Below, piece after piece: positions 5,362 to 7,469 of a stretch of DNA of 7,469 nucleotides. A program made the translations under genes and the position numbers. Origin of the DNA: Gammaproteobacteria bacterium (GTDB taxonomy: Bacteria > Pseudomonadota > Gammaproteobacteria > Thiohalomonadales > Thiohalomonadaceae); the NCBI GenBank assembly GCA_026193675.1, contig JAPHSO010000319.1, positions 1 through 7,469 of the forward strand, written 5' to 3'. Position 1 is the stretch's first letter; each line of letters starts with the position of its first letter. The notes below the pieces were generated by a model that saw only the letters and a program-made list of their open reading frames with translations, did no database searches and was not told where the DNA came from.

Positions 5362-6369
5362 ATGCTGTCACGCAAATTGAGCCATCTTTGTTCAATTTTA
5401 ACTGCCGTTTTTCTGCTTTGTGTCTCTACAGCGGCACTGTCGGATCCTAAACAGGTCGTCTTTATTCGCTATAAGATTGCACCGACCTATTTTCAAACTG
5501 TGGTCGATAGTTTTAAAGATGCCATGACCCTTAGAGGTTATGTCGAAGGGAGAGATATTAACTACATCGACATCATTACCAGCACAGCAGATCGCGCATC
5601 TGTCCCTGAGGTCATTGCAGCGGTTAACAAGTATAAAAAGAGCGCCGATATGTTCATCACCAGTGGCTGGATATCGATGTACGCTCGTAAGGAGTTGAAA
5701 GGGACTGATGTACCACAGCTGTTTGTTCCGGTTTTACATTCTGTTGCTCTGAAAATGGTTAAGGATACTGAATCGGAACCCGGTACCAACATCAGCGGCG
5801 TCTATCTGATGTATCCACCAGAGAAAATTCTGCGTATCTCAAAATTTATCATTCCCTCCATTGAGCGATATGCCTACGTCTACGACTCCAATATTCCTGC
5901 CGATATAATCTTTAAAAGTGCCTATGAATCATTAAGCGTTAAGGATCGACATGGCATTGATATTCACTATATCGATCTGGCCCAGGGGGTTGATAAGGTG
6001 CTTGAACAGCTTAATGAGCATGGAATAGAGGCCTATGGAGGTATTGTCGGATCTTTTAAAAACAGGAAGCAACTTGCCGAAAGCAATATCCCGGTCATCA
6101 CCTCCTTTACGCTCGATATTGATGAGCAGTCGATTAAACAGTATGTCGAAAATGACAATACAGTAGCCGGACTTTTTAACTCGTTTGGTTACTGTGGAAG
6201 TCTGGCAGCTGAAATGACTGCCGATATCTTTGATGGCAAAAAGACGATTCAACAAACCATACCCCGAAATTCCAAACAGATTGCATTTCTCAATTTGAAG
6301 GGAGCCAGAAAGTTAAATCTTCCCATCTCATTTGATGTGTTGGAGGCGGTAGATCTCATTGTTAAATAG
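5362..6369 (+). CDS. Periplasmic substrate-binding protein, PF04392 (ABC_sub_bind) type
   Basis: Exported binding protein of 335 residues that should capture a small ligand in the periplasm; the ligand is unknown. Residues 1-27 form a signal peptide: Arg4/Lys5, hydrophobic core about 8-24, likely cleavage after ALS (25-27). Cys20 does not follow a proper lipobox residue, so a soluble rather than lipid-anchored protein is expected. The mature part has two alpha/beta lobes: QVVFIRYK at 31-38 and the first lobe to about 130, then TNISGVYLMYPPEKILRI (142-159), PSIERYAYVYDSN (165-177) and the closing N-LKGARKLNLPISFDVLEAVDLIV (311-334). The last segment is typical of the end of PF04392 proteins. 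The start is set by AGGAGG. No permease or ATPase gene follows. Instead a membrane sensor gene begins 12 nt after the stop, which suggests a role in signal sensing. An ordinary ABC transporter role, with components elsewhere, remains possible. Confidence 0.85.
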   Translation: MLSRKLSHLCSILTAVFLLCVSTAALSDPKQVVFIRYKIAPTYFQTVVDSFKDAMTLRGYVEGRDINYIDIITSTADRASVPEVIAAVNKYKKSADMFITSGWISMYARKELKGTDVPQLFVPVLHSVALKMVKDTESEPGTNISGVYLMYPPEKILRISKFIIPSIERYAYVYDSNIPADIIFKSAYESLSVKDRHGIDIHYIDLAQGVDKVLEQLNEHGIEAYGGIVGSFKNRKQLAESNIPVITSFTLDIDEQSIKQYVENDNTVAGLFNSFGYCGSLAAEMTADIFDGKKTIQQTIPRNSKQIAFLNLKGARKLNLPISFDVLEAVDLIVK

Positions 6370-6381
6370 CCATACTACAAA

Positions 6382-7469
6382 ATGATCGTTTTTCGTTCCG
6401 TTCAGTCACTCTTCATTACGATTATTGTAATGCTGGTGGCCGGTATCGCATTACCACTGACCTATTCCGGTTATGTTTTGATGGATGGCATCATCTATCA
6501 ATCGGGTACAGAGACGCTTAAGGACAAACTTGAATCACTTATCCAGCCTGTTAGCCAACGTTATGAACGCCTGCAACGAATCGGACTGGAGGACAGTGAA
6601 GACCATCTGCGGGATATCCGTGACAGTGCACTCCAGCAGTTCACAAACTACCGTTATAAAGAGACGGGCTCAGTCTTTGTTCTAGCGAACGATGGACGGA
6701 TCGTGCTCTCACATGACTTTGATACAGGTGAGCAGGTCACCAAACACTCACTCTTTGCTGCGACTCAAGGTATAGAAGAGGGAATTGTTGAATACACCGT
6801 CAACGGCATCGAAAAATTGGCGGTATATCGCCACTACCCCGCCTGGAACGAGACGATAGGACTTAGCATTACCAAAGATGAACTGTTTGATGCCCGAAAT
6901 ATGTTTTTACGCGTTATTTTGGTCGTTCTCCTCTTCTCGCTCATTCTGGCAATACTCTCACTATTGGTGTTACGCCGCAGAATTATCAGACCTCTAGTTC
7001 AACTTGCCAATAGCGCAAAAGAGATCACCAGAGGAAACTTTGAGAGCCAGGCTGAGGGCGAGTTCTGGGGAGAGTTCTCAGCGGTGCAAGAGGCCTTCGA
7101 TACAATGCGTATCAGTATCAAAGAGAAGGTTGACCGAATTGAGGGCCAGCTCAATCTGATACAGATCAAGGAGAGTAATCTCACTGAAGCGAACAATGAA
7201 CTGGAGCAGAGTGAAGCCCACCTGCGAACATTGATCGAAACTCTGCCTGATCTAGTTTGGCTGAAAGATCCTGAAGGATTTTATCTGGAGTGTAATCCAC
7301 GATTTGAACAATTCTTTGGCGCCAAAGAGGGGGAGATTGTTGGCAAAACTGACTACGACTTTGTCAGCAAAGAGTTGGCTGACTTTTTTCGTGAAAACGA
7401 CAAGATTGCAATGGCCGCAGGCTCCCCCTCCGTAAATGAAGAAGAGGTCACATTTGCTGATGATGGTCA
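6382..7469 (+). CDS. Membrane sensor protein: Cache-like domain, HAMP, PAS (C-terminal output outside window)
   Basis: I translated this partial frame by hand from 6382 to the right edge: 362 codons, no stop. Helix 1 is at about 8-32 and helix 2 at about 174-198, enclosing a periplasmic domain of about 140 residues. Its ETGSVFVLANDGRIVLSH (94-111) and later AVYRHYPAWNETIGLSITKDEL (147-168) look like a single Cache domain. RRRIIRPLVQLANSAKEITRGNF (198-220) is a HAMP start with its conserved Pro204. A coiled coil runs about 245-280. A PAS domain starts near 281 (LRTLIETLPDLVWLKDPEGFYLECN) and is cut by the edge. Such proteins end in a histidine kinase, GGDEF or GGDEF-EAL module; none is visible. 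No good Shine-Dalgarno sequence precedes the ATG, so translation is probably coupled to the binding-protein gene 12 nt upstream. The two genes are in the same reading frame, separated by TAG and four codons. The sensor probably responds to the liganded binding protein. Confidence 0.88.
   Translation, partial: MIVFRSVQSLFITIIVMLVAGIALPLTYSGYVLMDGIIYQSGTETLKDKLESLIQPVSQRYERLQRIGLEDSEDHLRDIRDSALQQFTNYRYKETGSVFVLANDGRIVLSHDFDTGEQVTKHSLFAATQGIEEGIVEYTVNGIEKLAVYRHYPAWNETIGLSITKDELFDARNMFLRVILVVLLFSLILAILSLLVLRRRIIRPLVQLANSAKEITRGNFESQAEGEFWGEFSAVQEAFDTMRISIKEKVDRIEGQLNLIQIKESNLTEANNELEQSEAHLRTLIETLPDLVWLKDPEGFYLECNPRFEQFFGAKEGEIVGKTDYDFVSKELADFFRENDKIAMAAGSPSVNEEEVTFADDG

Noticed and set aside
5562..6255. 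Minus-strand open frames inside the binding-protein gene
   Set aside because: They are shadows of a well-supported exported protein on the other strand, with no ribosome site or recognisable domain.
6367..6384. Stop-codon readthrough making one binding-protein/sensor polypeptide
   Set aside because: The binding protein is exported, so a fused chain would enter the sensor's first helix from the periplasm. This would invert its topology and put the HAMP and PAS domains outside the cytoplasm. The basic residue before helix 1 and the RRR after helix 2 fit a separate protein with its N-terminus inside.

Overview
The window looks like chromosomal DNA from a gammaproteobacterium. The main reasons are a DnaE N-terminus close to the E. 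coli type, a long bacterial class I threonine synthase, and an envelope and signalling gene style (HDOD protein, Cache-HAMP-PAS sensor) common in environmental Gammaproteobacteria. Base composition is moderate, with AT-rich intergenic regions. I cannot name the genus. I see no mobile element, CRISPR array, tRNA or rRNA.

Layout: (1) 1-1342, minus strand: the N-terminal 447 codons of dnaE, running off the left edge. (2) 1343-1504: a divergent control region shared by dnaE and thrC, with a TATA-like core usable in both directions. (3) 1505-2977, plus strand: thrC, complete and apparently monocistronic. (4) 3042-3344, minus: a 100-residue three-helix membrane protein of unknown function, convergent with thrC. 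(5) 3509-3952, minus: a Lys/Ala-rich, coiled-coil protein with a very basic tail, with its own promoter and a hairpin terminator. (6) 4083-4919, minus: a stand-alone HDOD-domain protein. (7) 4920-5361: a long divergent regulatory region with a perfect CRP-type palindrome inside a cluster of half-sites, then a plausible sigma70 promoter and a leader of about 130 nt. (8) 5362-6369 and 6382-7469, plus: a secreted substrate-binding protein of the PF04392 (ABC_sub_bind) type, followed 12 nt later by a membrane sensor (TM, Cache-like periplasmic domain, TM, HAMP, coiled coil, PAS) that runs off the right edge.

How they may work together: dnaE and thrC are housekeeping genes for replication and threonine synthesis. 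The right half is a signalling neighbourhood. The most interesting unit is the pair formed by the periplasmic binding protein and the transmembrane sensor, with no transporter genes between them. It suggests that the binding protein presents a small ligand to the sensor, as in other binding-protein/sensor-kinase pairs. The divergently transcribed HDOD gene shares the intergenic region and could share cAMP-CRP-type control. The output domain of the sensor lies outside the window, so kinase or cyclic-di-GMP output cannot be decided here.
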